Source: Dyadobacter jiangsuensis (GTDB taxonomy: Bacteria; Bacteroidota; Bacteroidia; Cytophagales; Spirosomataceae). Taken from it: a DNA stretch of 64,000 nucleotides. Shown piece after piece: positions 37,751 through 47,105 of this stretch. The notes beneath the pieces are model-generated. The model searched no databases. It was given only the letters and a program-made list of their open reading frames with translations, and had not been told where the DNA came from. A program made the translations under genes and the position numbers. The stretch lies in NCBI RefSeq assembly GCF_003014695.1, contig NZ_PYAS01000014.1:186001-250000 (forward strand), written 5' to 3'. How positions within the stretch are numbered: the first letter of the stretch is position 1; every line of letters starts with the position of its first letter.

Positions 37751-38565
37751 TCGAACTGAAATTCAAAGGTCAGGTCGTCATCGTCACCGGGTCAAGCTCC
37801 GGAATTGGGAAAGCCTGTGCTCTGCATTTCGGAAACAACGGCGCGCATGTAGTCGTGAATTACAGTTCCAATGCAGCCGCAGGTCAGGAAGTGGTCGACG
37901 AAATCAAAGCCAATGGCGGAAGTGCAGTTCTGGTGAAAGCCGATGTGAGTAAGGAGGAAGATGTAAAAGCACTATTTGCCGAAACAGTAAACCAATTTGG
38001 CCGCGTCGATGTACTCGTAAGCAATGCGGGTTTGCAAAAGGATTCGCCATTTCTCGAAATGACTTTGGAACAATGGCAAAAAGTAATCGACGTCAATCTG
38101 ACGGGGCAATTCCTAGCTTGTCGCGAAGCAGCTAAGCAGTTTATAGCTCAGCAACAGGCAGTTACTGAACCTAACCATAGCGAACTGGCAATCGGGAAAA
38201 TCGTGCTAATGAGCTCCGTGCATGATGTGATTCCCTGGGCGGGACACGTCAACTACGCCGCATCAAAAGGTGGCGTGATGATGTTCATGAAATCCATATC
38301 GCAGGAGCTTGCGCCATACAAAATTCGCGTGAACTCGGTCAGCCCTGGCGCAATCAAAACGCCTATCAACAAAGAGGTCTGGTCGGATCCCGATAAATAC
38401 CAAAGCCTGCTTCACCTGATTCCGTACAAAAGGATCGGAACAGCACAGGATGTTGCCAAAGCAGTAGCCTGGCTGGCATCGGATGATTCAGACTATGTAA
38501 ATGGCGAAACGCTATACATCGACGGCGGAATGACGCTCTACCCCGAATTTGCCGATAATGGCTAG
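37747..38565 (+). CDS. Short-chain dehydrogenase/reductase, glucose 1-dehydrogenase-like
   Basis: The 272-residue SDR has the nucleotide-binding TGSSSGIGKACALHF, the structural NNAG-like VSNAGLQ, the catalytic Ser in VLMSSVHD and the YxxxK pair in NYAASKGGVM. Its best resemblance is to classical SDRs annotated as glucose 1-dehydrogenases, which oxidise sugars or reduce ketones with NAD(P). The specific substrate is unknown. Two bases of the stop codon are followed within a few bases by the 10-bp repeat array. Confidence 0.85.
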   Translation: MIELKFKGQVVIVTGSSSGIGKACALHFGNNGAHVVVNYSSNAAAGQEVVDEIKANGGSAVLVKADVSKEEDVKALFAETVNQFGRVDVLVSNAGLQKDSPFLEMTLEQWQKVIDVNLTGQFLACREAAKQFIAQQQAVTEPNHSELAIGKIVLMSSVHDVIPWAGHVNYAASKGGVMMFMKSISQELAPYKIRVNSVSPGAIKTPINKEVWSDPDKYQSLLHLIPYKRIGTAQDVAKAVAWLASDDSDYVNGETLYIDGGMTLYPEFADNG

Positions 38566-38638
38566 TGGACTGTCGGGTGTGGTCAGGACTCGTCAAGTGT
38601 AGTCATGTATTGTCAAGTGTGGTCAGGAATAGTCATTA
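38566..38638 (-). repeat. 10-bp tandem repeat array, left arm
   Basis: Read on the minus strand this is a chain of seven units of the form TGACNNNNNN with an exact 10-bp step, for example TGACTATTCC, TGACCACACT, TGACAATACA and TGACTACACT. It begins just after the dehydrogenase stop codon and is the inverted counterpart of the array at 38729-38806. Confidence 0.8.
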
Positions 38639-38645
38639 AGTCAAT

Positions 38646-38680
38646 AAAAAACGTCAGGCATTTATACCTGACGTTTTCTT
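38646..38680. terminator. Terminator hairpin between the two repeat arms
   Basis: AAAACGTCAGG (38648-38658) pairs exactly with CCTGACGTTTT (38667-38677) around an 8-base loop, with flanking A and T runs, so it can act in both directions for the convergent genes. Confidence 0.85.
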
Positions 38681-38728
38681 TTAACAACTACTTGATAATC
38701 AGTATCATTGCCTACAATCATCTATCCC

Positions 38729-38812
38729 CGACAACACCTGACCACACTTGACCACATCTGACTACACTTGACAATACCTGACAATCACTTGACAATACCT
38801 GACAATCACTGC
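38729..38812 (+). repeat. 10-bp tandem repeat array, right arm
   Basis: On the plus strand units of TGACNNNNNN follow each other (TGACCACACT, TGACCACATC, TGACTACACT, TGACAATACC and others) with 10-bp steps apart from one or two 11-bp steps. The array runs into the stop codon of the convergent esterase gene at 38806-38808. Confidence 0.8.
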
Positions 38813-41256
38813 GTCATAAACTCCCCACGCTCCACTGACCAGTCATTTCCGAAGAATCCGGACATTTTCACTTCTTTAATTCCGTTCTTCAACATATCGG
38901 CTGAGAAAATCATTACATCCGGAAAACCGCTGCCGCCGCTGAAATACTGATTGGCATTGGCTGCCTGAAAACCTGCTTTACCGGTCCCTGAAATAACCGT
39001 CACCGAAGCAGTCTTGCTATCTGATCTTGGGTAAATGAAATAGGCCGCGAGGTCGTTACCGGTAAACTGCTTCCCGCCTACGTCGATCTTTCCACTCGCC
39101 ACGGTTACCGGGCAGTTTTTCAGTACCTTATCCCAGGCAAGGTTCGTGGTTTTGTTACCATAAAGAATCACACCTCTATCCTTAAACTGCTGGGGATCAA
39201 AGTCTTTATCCGCGACAATGTCCACCGCGCCATTTCCGCGGTAATACCACGACTCGGCATCAAATGTCGCTTTTTCAAATGCCCAGGTCTTTTCTTCCAC
39301 GCTTCCACCCGTTGCATATACATACACCATCCGGTTTCTGAATGCATCTTTCAACGTACCGCTCCGGTCCGGGTTTTTCTCGGTCGCCGCTGGTGCGCCC
39401 GCCAATTTCCAATCGCCTTCATTTTTCAGGTAAATGGTTTCATTTCCCTTCACCCCATATTCTAACGGCGCCTTGCCATCCAGCACAATCTTCAATTGAG
39501 AACCCTTTGCAAATGCGCTGAGGTCTAATGAAAGCAATGCTACATTCTCGGTAGTACCTTCAATTCGCAAGTCCTTTTTGCTGCTACTAAGCTTTATATG
39601 ACTGTATTTCAATGCATTAATCTGCTGATGCACACCTGCCCAGCGCATGCGCGATGAAATACCAGGGTTAGCCGTTTTGAAATCGATGGATGTTACAGTC
39701 GTGTCTTTCGGAATCGAATGCCAGCTGAAAAAGTTGAAGATCGGCGGCCAGTCTACGCTGATATCTCCGTACCAATGCTCGCCGCCAATATGTTCGTAGT
39801 AGCTGAAATCGCGATGGAATTTTCCAAGAATGTCGCGCATCTGACGCGCGTACGTCACGGGTACGGTCCTGTCCGCATCCCCGTGCGCAATGTACACGCC
39901 CAGGCTTTTGTAGTTGGAAGTCAATGCCAAAACGTTGCTTGGATTACTGGCTCTCAGCAACATAGCCTCAATAGGCGATCCGGCGCTGTCGGGAATGACA
40001 CCGTCGTGCGAGCCATAAGCAGCCAGGGTTGGGTAACCAGCCGACGGGGCTATTGCCGCCCATTTTTCCGGATAAGTGGCGCCAAGAAACCAGGTACCAT
40101 GCCCACCCATAGAGTGACCGGTCAAATATATACGCGATGGATCCGGGTTGAATTGCTTCTTCGCAATGCCCAGCACTTCCAATGCATCCATCCTTCCCCA
40201 ATCCTCCCAGTTGAATCCGCGAGGACGGCGGTTGGTAGGGGCAACAAGCACACCCCAATCTTTCGGTTTGTAAGCGCGAGCCTGGCTAATCGCCTGAACC
40301 TCTGCACCATGCACCGAGAAAAACAACGCCGGCTGCTCCTTGCCATCACTTTTGATCTGTGGAGAAACGGCATAGTACTGCACGCTGCCATCCAGCTCAC
40401 TCACAAATGTGCGACTAAACTGCTTCCCAGCCTCTACCGACTGGATCGCAATTTTTGATTGATCGGTAACTTTGCCATTTTGCAGCAAACTCAGCGAACC
40501 TTCGTTCTTACCAACACCGGTCACCCCGCTTCCGTCAATGAGTACGCCCACCTTGCGCAATGTCATGGCAGGTACCGACGGTAGTTTTGTAACAATGTTC
40601 TTTCCAGCTACGATCGTTTTCATTTCCATGCCTGTCAATGGCTTTCTGGTCATGTTCGAAATGACGACGCCCGTCCAGAGTGAGTCATTTTTGAAACCTG
40701 GAACAATATCGGAGATCGTAAGATCCTCTGTATTAATAGAAACAGGCTTTTCCGGAAAAGTGAGATTAGCGGTAATACCACCGAACCGGCCGAAACGCGC
40801 TACCCGCGCGTAGATTTCATTCTTGCCCTTTTTCAGAACAACCGGCAAATGCATCCAGCCGTAGCGGTACATGTCGCCGCCGCGCGGTACGCCATTCAGG
40901 AAAATCATGTCCTGGCCGGTCATCGTGAGAATGGCGGTTTGTTCTTTCTTGGATTCGTAGGTCAGGTAAACATACCCATTGGAAAATGAGTCGCCCCGAA
41001 AACGGTGGATCGAGTCGGCTTGCACTTTTTTCCACTTAACCTCCCCTGCTTTCGGATCGGTTAATAAAATGCTTCCTTCTAGTGGTTTGAGCGTACCTTT
41101 GTAAAGTTGATATGCCAGCTGGTCGGTGTACAATGCTTCCCGCCCATATTGGTGACATGGCCCGACGGCCAGTCCTTCTTCAAAATGGTAAACCGACTGT
41201 GCCTGGTTCTGGGAAAAAACAAATAGTAATGAGAGTGTCGCAAAAATCCTTTTCAT
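38806..41256 (-). CDS. Large secreted alpha/beta-hydrolase (prolyl oligopeptidase/esterase type)
   Basis: The 816-residue protein has a signal peptide MKRIFATLSLLFVFSQNQAQ and a long beta-rich N-terminal part (to about residue 320). An alpha/beta-hydrolase domain follows, with the nucleophile in GHSMGGHGTW, a likely acid in HGDADRTVP and the histidine in GGEHWYG. The order and spacing fit the PHB-depolymerase/prolyl oligopeptidase superfamily. The C-terminal third is unassigned. It may be an esterase or peptidase acting on polymers outside the cell. Confidence 0.8.
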   Translation of the reverse strand: MKRIFATLSLLFVFSQNQAQSVYHFEEGLAVGPCHQYGREALYTDQLAYQLYKGTLKPLEGSILLTDPKAGEVKWKKVQADSIHRFRGDSFSNGYVYLTYESKKEQTAILTMTGQDMIFLNGVPRGGDMYRYGWMHLPVVLKKGKNEIYARVARFGRFGGITANLTFPEKPVSINTEDLTISDIVPGFKNDSLWTGVVISNMTRKPLTGMEMKTIVAGKNIVTKLPSVPAMTLRKVGVLIDGSGVTGVGKNEGSLSLLQNGKVTDQSKIAIQSVEAGKQFSRTFVSELDGSVQYYAVSPQIKSDGKEQPALFFSVHGAEVQAISQARAYKPKDWGVLVAPTNRRPRGFNWEDWGRMDALEVLGIAKKQFNPDPSRIYLTGHSMGGHGTWFLGATYPEKWAAIAPSAGYPTLAAYGSHDGVIPDSAGSPIEAMLLRASNPSNVLALTSNYKSLGVYIAHGDADRTVPVTYARQMRDILGKFHRDFSYYEHIGGEHWYGDISVDWPPIFNFFSWHSIPKDTTVTSIDFKTANPGISSRMRWAGVHQQINALKYSHIKLSSSKKDLRIEGTTENVALLSLDLSAFAKGSQLKIVLDGKAPLEYGVKGNETIYLKNEGDWKLAGAPAATEKNPDRSGTLKDAFRNRMVYVYATGGSVEEKTWAFEKATFDAESWYYRGNGAVDIVADKDFDPQQFKDRGVILYGNKTTNLAWDKVLKNCPVTVASGKIDVGGKQFTGNDLAAYFIYPRSDSKTASVTVISGTGKAGFQAANANQYFSGGSGFPDVMIFSADMLKNGIKEVKMSGFFGNDWSVERGEFMTQ

Positions 41257-41444
41257 TGAAAGAGGTTTAGTGATCAGAGAAAATTAAACTTAATAAAAAA
41301 TATTAATAATAATACCCTCTATTTTTAATTAACTCAAAATTCAGTCAAAACACCTTCTAAACTGTCTCAAATAACCCTTTTTTAGGAGTCAGTTATCAAA
41401 ATTCGAAAAATGAAACGTAACTTTCGGTGTACAATTTCACAACT
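41257..41444. other. AT-rich divergent intergenic region
   Basis: This region of about 190 bp separates the divergent esterase and VanZ genes. It is rich in A and T (ATTAATAATAATA-like runs) and has no gene; it must hold both promoters, but I see no clear boxes. Confidence 0.5.
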
Positions 41445-41813
41445 ATGACCTCAAAATTTTCACAATCGACGATTCAATTTATTGCTCAACGTCAATGGCT
41501 TATCTGGTTTTGGAGTTTCCTGATCTTGGTTGCGTGCACTTGGCCGGGCAAAGATCTGCCTGCCGCACCCGTCTTAGGTTTTGATAAAATTGTCCACTCG
41601 GGACTCTTTACGGTATGGGCGATTCTCGCGCTGATTATTTACCCTGAAAAAAGCCTCTTGGTGGTGGGATTGGGAATGGCTTACGGGCTTGGGCTGGAAT
41701 TTTACCAGCAGCTTCTGCCCTTCGACCGCACTTTTGACTGGTGGGATGCCGTGGCAGACGCTGCTGGTGTATTAATCGGTTATCTTTTCACAAAACTGGT
41801 GCTGAAAAACTAG
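41445..41813 (+). CDS. VanZ family membrane protein
   Basis: I place the start at the ATG at 41445; a GTG 18 bases upstream is also open. The 122-residue protein has four membrane helices and the VanZ-like motifs FDKIVHSGLFTVWA and QQLLPFDRTFDWWDAVADAAG. VanZ-like proteins are linked to envelope stress or glycopeptide tolerance in some bacteria, but most have no known role. Its TAG stop shares the palindrome CTAG with the stop of pgi. Confidence 0.85.
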   Translation: MTSKFSQSTIQFIAQRQWLIWFWSFLILVACTWPGKDLPAAPVLGFDKIVHSGLFTVWAILALIIYPEKSLLVVGLGMAYGLGLEFYQQLLPFDRTFDWWDAVADAAGVLIGYLFTKLVLKN

Positions 41814-43459
41814 CGCCAGCGTTTGTACTGATTGATCAAACCGTTCGTCGAACTGTCGTGGTTGGTAACCGGCCAGTCGTTTTGTAGCTCGGGGTAAATT
41901 TTGTTGGCCAACTGTTTACCCAGCTCAACACCCCATTGATCGAAACTGTAAATATTCCAGATGATACCTTGTACAAAAATCTTGTGCTCGTACATCGCGA
42001 TCAGACTTCCCAATACTTTCGGGGTAATCTTCTTCACGAGGATCGAGTTGGTAGGACGGTTACCAGAGAAAACTTTGAACGGTGCGATCTGCTCGATCTC
42101 CGCGTCGCTCTTTCCGGCAGCTTTCAGTTCAGCGCGCACCTCCTCGTCGGTCTTGCCGTTCATCAATGCCTCGGTTTGCGCGAAGAAGTTGGATAGTAAC
42201 ATTTTGTGGTGTTCGCCCAGCGGGTTGTGGCTGACAGCCGGCGCAATGAAATCGCAAGGAATCAGTTTCGTGCCCTGGTGGATCAGCTGGTAAAATGCGT
42301 GCTGCCCATTGGTACCCGGCTCACCCCAGATCACCGGACCGGTTTGGTAACCTACCGGCTTGCCGTCACGGCCGGTGCTCTTTCCATTACTTTCCATATC
42401 CCCTTGCTGGAAGTAAGCAGCAAAACGGTGCATATACTGATCGTAAGGAAGGATCGCCTGCGTTTGCGCGTCGAAGAAATCGTTGTACCAGATGCCGATC
42501 AATGCGAGGATCACCGGAATGTTGCGTTCCAGCTTGGTAGTACGGAAGTGCTTGTCCATATCGTGCGCGCCGGCGAGCAGCTGCTCGAAATTCTGGAAGC
42601 CCACATAACAAGCGATCGACAAACCGATTGCAGACCACAGCGAGTAGCGACCTCCTACCCAATCCCAGAACCCGAACATATTCTCAGGATCGATACCGAA
42701 TTTCTCAACCTCCGAGCGATTCGTTGAAATCGCAACGAAATGCTTTTTCACATGCTCTTCATCCGAGGCCTTTTCCAGGAACCAGCTGCGTGCGCTGTGC
42801 GCATTGGCCATCGTTTCCTGTGTCGTGAAAGTTTTCGACGCGATCATGAACAGCGTCGTCTCCGGGTTCAGCGATTTCACAGTTTCCGCGATGTGCGTAC
42901 CATCCACGTTAGATACGAAATGCACATTCAAGCCATTCTTCGCATAGGCTTTCAGCGCCTCGGTCACCATTACCGGGCCCAGGTCGCTACCGCCGATACC
43001 GATGTTCACGATGTCGGTGATTTCCTTTCCGGTATAGCCTTTCCATGCTCCCGATCTTACGCGGGTTGAGAAGTCCTTCATTTTCGCAAGTACCTCATTC
43101 ACATCCGGCATCACATCCTTGCCATCCACGAGCACAGGCTCGTTGGAGCGATTGCGCAATGCAGTATGCAAAACGGCACGTCCCTCGGTGGCATTGATTT
43201 TCGCGCCGGTGAACATCGCCTCGATAGCCTCGGCCAAACCAGCCTCTTCTGCCAGTTGAACCAGATATGAGCGCGTACGCGAGGTAATGCGGTTTTTGGA
43301 ATAATCCAGCAATATGTCCCCGAAACGGATGGAGAACTTTTTATGACGATCGGTGTCTTCCTCGAAGAGCGTTTTTAAATGCTTTTGCGAAATGGTTTTG
43401 TGATGCGTTTTCAGCTTTTTATAAGCCGCCAACTGATCAAAGGGGACGTTTGATAGCAT
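41810..43459 (-). CDS. pgi: Glucose-6-phosphate isomerase
   Basis: The 549-residue enzyme carries both PGI signatures: DIVNIGIGGSDLGPVMV in the sugar-isomerase domain and GVELGKQLANKIYPEL near the C-terminus. It interconverts glucose 6-phosphate and fructose 6-phosphate in glycolysis and gluconeogenesis. It overlaps the convergent VanZ gene by 4 bases (shared CTAG). The length is normal. Confidence 0.97.
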   Translation of the reverse strand: MLSNVPFDQLAAYKKLKTHHKTISQKHLKTLFEEDTDRHKKFSIRFGDILLDYSKNRITSRTRSYLVQLAEEAGLAEAIEAMFTGAKINATEGRAVLHTALRNRSNEPVLVDGKDVMPDVNEVLAKMKDFSTRVRSGAWKGYTGKEITDIVNIGIGGSDLGPVMVTEALKAYAKNGLNVHFVSNVDGTHIAETVKSLNPETTLFMIASKTFTTQETMANAHSARSWFLEKASDEEHVKKHFVAISTNRSEVEKFGIDPENMFGFWDWVGGRYSLWSAIGLSIACYVGFQNFEQLLAGAHDMDKHFRTTKLERNIPVILALIGIWYNDFFDAQTQAILPYDQYMHRFAAYFQQGDMESNGKSTGRDGKPVGYQTGPVIWGEPGTNGQHAFYQLIHQGTKLIPCDFIAPAVSHNPLGEHHKMLLSNFFAQTEALMNGKTDEEVRAELKAAGKSDAEIEQIAPFKVFSGNRPTNSILVKKITPKVLGSLIAMYEHKIFVQGIIWNIYSFDQWGVELGKQLANKIYPELQNDWPVTNHDSSTNGLINQYKRWR

Positions 43460-43540
43460 TAGTTTTGGCGTTATGGTAAAAAATCAAACCTTGTTCATGC
43501 AAAAATAGGGTTTTACAGCACTAAATGCGTGTTTTTCGGA

Positions 43541-44374
43541 TTAACTCGCCTGGCAAACTCCCCGGAAATACCCTACCGATTCGGCGATACCAGCTAGTGG
43601 TTCCTTCATATCTTTCTCATATTCAAGGCTGCACGACCCCGCATATTTCACTTTACGCAGCATTTTCACAAATGCAGGAATATCAATAATTCCTCGTCCC
43701 AGTTCGCAGGTTTTACCATCCTTGGTGGCCGCCGTAACATTTTTGAGGTGAATGTCGAAAATGCGTTTGCTATACTTGCCCAGGTCGGCCACGGAGTCCT
43801 GGTTGTCGCGGCGGTTATGGCCCATGTCAAAACAAAGCCCCACACGAGGGTCGAGATCTTTCACGAAATTGTATACCGAAGTTGCGTTGGGATACAATTT
43901 ATCCTCCGGCCCATGGTTATGGATCGCGTAACGGATATTGTACTCCTTCACTTTCTGCTCCACATATTTAAGATCGTCGTGATTCGGAATGCCCACGATC
44001 AGGTCCACGCCTACTCTTTTGGCATAGTCAAATGCATTATCGATCTCCTGGTGCGTCTTCGTGTAAATCGGACCTACCGCATAGCCGGTCACATTTGCGT
44101 CTTTCAACTTTTGGTGAAATGCCGTGATCTGCTCGGCAGTACTGTTATAGGGCAAGTGAAAATCTTTGATACACAAATAACGAACATCTGTCTTTTTCAT
44201 CATTTCCAACGCCTCGTCAAGTTTGAAATGCACAAAACTGTAACCGGCCATACCGAGTTTGAAAGTGTCCTCTTTTTTAGCCGGGGCCGCATTGCTTTGC
44301 TCCGGAAGTGAAATGATACTACCGGCCATCAGTCCGGCGATGCCCTTTTTGACAAATGTTCTTCTCGAATTCAT
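43541..44374 (-). CDS. Sugar phosphate isomerase/epimerase-like TIM-barrel protein
   Basis: This 277-residue protein has a twin-arginine-like leader MNSRRTFVKKGIAGLMAGSI and an AP-endonuclease-2/xylose-isomerase type TIM barrel, with metal-binding candidates in AIHNHGPEDKLYP, GLCFDMGHNRRD and SLEYEKDM. Such proteins isomerise or epimerise sugars and often work with Gfo/Idh/MocA dehydrogenases and DUF1080 proteins in the degradation of keto-sugars. Tat export would fit a periplasmic role. Confidence 0.85.
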   Translation of the reverse strand: MNSRRTFVKKGIAGLMAGSIISLPEQSNAAPAKKEDTFKLGMAGYSFVHFKLDEALEMMKKTDVRYLCIKDFHLPYNSTAEQITAFHQKLKDANVTGYAVGPIYTKTHQEIDNAFDYAKRVGVDLIVGIPNHDDLKYVEQKVKEYNIRYAIHNHGPEDKLYPNATSVYNFVKDLDPRVGLCFDMGHNRRDNQDSVADLGKYSKRIFDIHLKNVTAATKDGKTCELGRGIIDIPAFVKMLRKVKYAGSCSLEYEKDMKEPLAGIAESVGYFRGVCQAS

Positions 44375-44443
44375 TCTGTTTAAATTAAAAGTAATTGCTG
44401 TATAGGTAAAAGACGAAGAGTAGCGGATTTACCACCTATCGAC

Positions 44444-45649
44444 TTAAATCTTAAGTTTTACGCCAACCCTGTTGATCGCACCTGTGAGCAAAATGACCAA
44501 TAAGGAAAAACAGGCCGATTTCACAAGACCTATCATTCCGGTGCGCAGGTACATTGGCAGGCTGATTCCTGCGAGGGTGATGACGGCATACCATATATAA
44601 GGAATAAGGTAGCAGGTCAACGTGGCGGTTCCGGCCGGCCGGATGATGTTCGCCCAGTTTTTGATCTTTTTCAAATCAACCAACCAGAATAGGAACGCAA
44701 ATGCCAAAAAGCTGATCCCCGAGCAGATGCCTACCCAGGCCGGCGTAGCCCTGATTTTGGAAATCCCCCAAAATGGCCGGGTACCAAAACCGTATGCCAG
44801 TGACAGTACCCCAAGGACCACCAAAATCAAAAGGTAAGTAGTACCGACCGCATTCCGGCTAACGCTATCCCGGTAAATCACCGACGCCACACCCCCCCCC
44901 ATCACAAAAGCGGGCATCGACCCGCTACCGACAATCCAAGCATAGTTTCTGACCGGATCCAGGAAATCCAGCACGCCCGCGAAGTCGGCCAGGTTGAACA
45001 AAACAAAAAACAACCAGCCGCCGATCGCCCATGTAACACGGTCGCGCGTGGGCAGATACGCGAGCGCACCAAGCAGGTACGACCATCCAATGAGGCCCAG
45101 GATACCATACCAATGCGTTTCCATCCACGACGGGGTCGTAGGATCGCCACCTTTGTAAATTACAGCCAGGCCCACCAACAACAGGTAACCTGTCACTTTC
45201 AATGCCGTGTAAAGTCCCTTCCTTTCGGGGTTCGAAGGATATACATTCCAAATCAGGAAGAAGGCGATCACCATACCAATTTCCCATACATATTTGCTGA
45301 CGGCCATCGCCTCACCCGCAATATTCTCGTAGTTCACAATGAATATGCCCATAAGCAGCAGCGCAAAAGTACGCTCAGCAATATGCCTGATAATCAATGC
45401 ATCAGAGTCTCCCTTTTTCTTGCGATTAGCAATCGCGAAGGGAATTGAAAGGCCGACAATGAACAAAAAACCGGGGAATACGACGTCCGAAAGCCCCATG
45501 GCGTCTGCCGCCGCCTGGCTGTGTTTCAACCAGTCGGGCACGTCTTCGAGCGTCCAGAGGTCGTTCACAAAAATCATTAAAAACATAGTAACTGCCCTGA
45601 ATACGTCTATCGAATCCAGGCGGAGCGAGGGGGAATAAGGGGGCATCAT
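44444..45649 (-). CDS. DUF5009/HGSNAT-like membrane acyltransferase-like protein
   Basis: The 401-residue protein starts with RLDSIDVFRAVTMFLMIFVND, typical of the DUF5009 (COG4299) membrane family related to heparan-alpha-glucosaminide N-acetyltransferase, and has about ten membrane segments. It may transfer acetyl groups to sugars at the membrane, but no catalytic residue has been identified here. A run of ten G residues (plus-strand C10 at 44892-44901) sits inside the coding region at a Met-Gly-Gly-Gly-Val stretch. Confidence 0.8.
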   Translation of the reverse strand: MMPPYSPSLRLDSIDVFRAVTMFLMIFVNDLWTLEDVPDWLKHSQAAADAMGLSDVVFPGFLFIVGLSIPFAIANRKKKGDSDALIIRHIAERTFALLLMGIFIVNYENIAGEAMAVSKYVWEIGMVIAFFLIWNVYPSNPERKGLYTALKVTGYLLLVGLAVIYKGGDPTTPSWMETHWYGILGLIGWSYLLGALAYLPTRDRVTWAIGGWLFFVLFNLADFAGVLDFLDPVRNYAWIVGSGSMPAFVMGGGVASVIYRDSVSRNAVGTTYLLILVVLGVLSLAYGFGTRPFWGISKIRATPAWVGICSGISFLAFAFLFWLVDLKKIKNWANIIRPAGTATLTCYLIPYIWYAVITLAGISLPMYLRTGMIGLVKSACFSLLVILLTGAINRVGVKLKI

Positions 45650-45791
45650 TTAGAAGGTTTGGATTTAGGGAGACCTAATATAATCGTTTTTCGCCTTCTG
45701 ATAGCAAATGAGAGGCATTTGCTCATTTGTCAGAATTTATTCCAGGCAATTTCTATTTTTGATTTTTCAATCAGAGCGATCATCCATATTA

Positions 45792-47105
45792 ATGCAATAC
45801 AACCGCGAACAGGTCTTTCAACTCGCTCCCGACGACGCTTCGGCAAAAGCGGGCCGGCAATTGGCCACACGAAGCAAATGGGTTACTGCAAAATACAATC
45901 CCCTGGCTTTGTGGGGTGAATGCCAGGGTAGCGGTAAAAATCCCTACCAAACGGTGATCGACTTGACGAATATTGCTTTCAAATGCACTTGCCCCAGCCG
46001 AAAATTCCCCTGTAAGCACGGTATAGGCTTGCTTTTACTGTATGTAGAAGATCGCGAAGCATTCACAATCAGCGATGAATCACCTCTTTACGTTTCCGAA
46101 TGGCTTGGCAAGCGACAGGTGCGGGAAGCGACTCACGAAGCGAAGACGGAAAAACCCGTAGACGAAATTGCCCGTGCGAAGCGTATCGAGTCGCGGGAAA
46201 AGAAGGTAAATGGTGGTATTGAAGAACTCCGTGCCTGGTTGAGTGACGTTGTACGGACAGGCATCATGCATGTGCCGCAGCAAGCATACCAATTTCATCA
46301 GAATATCACCGCAAGGATGGTCGACGCCCAGGCAGGTGGACTCGCAGGCCAACTGCGTCAGATTAATCAGATCAACTTTTTCACCGAAGGCTGGCAAGGA
46401 CAGTTATTGAAAAGGTTATCAACCATTTACATGATCACCGAGGGGTATCGCAACCGGGAGACACTGCCCGACACGACCGCGAGAGACCTCGCAACGCTGA
46501 TCGGCTGGGCGATCCCGAAAGAAGAAGTCCTGCAATCCGAACCCGTCACCGACCACTGGATCGTGCTATCGGTAACAATGTCGGAAGAGGGGAATGTAAC
46601 CACGGAACGGATATGGCTGTATGGCTTCCGGACAGCCCGGTTTGCATTGTTGCTGAATTTTTATGCGGGAAATCAGTCCTACCAGACGATGCTCGTGCCC
46701 GGGATCCAAATCGATGCTGATATCGTTTACTACCCTGCCTCCGTGCCCATGCGCGCGCTCATACGGGAGCAGCGCCCGGCTGGCAGTTATCCTGCGAAAA
46801 TTACCATACCTGATTCATTTTCAGCAATATACAAGACCATTACGGCCACTTTAAGCCAAAGCCCCTTTACCGAACAGATACCATTCATGATCGAGGGTAT
46901 CAAAGCAGTTTTCGAGAATGGCCAATGGTTTTTGACCGACGTGGAAGGACAAAGCGTCAGGATATCGAACCCCGAACACGAATGCTGGAAAATGCTCGCG
47001 TTTTCAGGAGGGCGCCGTTTTTCAGCCTTTGGCGTTTACGATCAACAACAATTCGATTTGCACTTTATATCAACAGACCAGCAAGGGACTTTTATCAAAT
47101 CATGA
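45792..47105 (+). CDS. SWIM zinc-finger protein of a yehQ-type cluster
   Basis: I chose the ATG at 45792 because the protein then begins MQYNREQVFQLAPDDASAKA; the upstream open frame adds a leader unlike the family. The SWIM motif is CTCPSRKFPCKH, C-x-C-x6-C-x-H at Cys65, Cys67, Cys74 and His76. SWIM fingers bind DNA or proteins. The remaining 360 residues are not recognised. The 437-residue protein matches the SWIM protein of the MoxR/VWA cluster known in E. coli as yehQ. The stop overlaps the start of the DUF5691 gene (ATGA). Confidence 0.85.
   Translation: MQYNREQVFQLAPDDASAKAGRQLATRSKWVTAKYNPLALWGECQGSGKNPYQTVIDLTNIAFKCTCPSRKFPCKHGIGLLLLYVEDREAFTISDESPLYVSEWLGKRQVREATHEAKTEKPVDEIARAKRIESREKKVNGGIEELRAWLSDVVRTGIMHVPQQAYQFHQNITARMVDAQAGGLAGQLRQINQINFFTEGWQGQLLKRLSTIYMITEGYRNRETLPDTTARDLATLIGWAIPKEEVLQSEPVTDHWIVLSVTMSEEGNVTTERIWLYGFRTARFALLLNFYAGNQSYQTMLVPGIQIDADIVYYPASVPMRALIREQRPAGSYPAKITIPDSFSAIYKTITATLSQSPFTEQIPFMIEGIKAVFENGQWFLTDVEGQSVRISNPEHECWKMLAFSGGRRFSAFGVYDQQQFDLHFISTDQQGTFIKS

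Noticed and set aside
46925..47101. Upstream extension of the DUF5691 frame
   Set aside because: It overlaps the SWIM gene, and the ATG at 47102 overlaps its stop in the typical ATGA manner.
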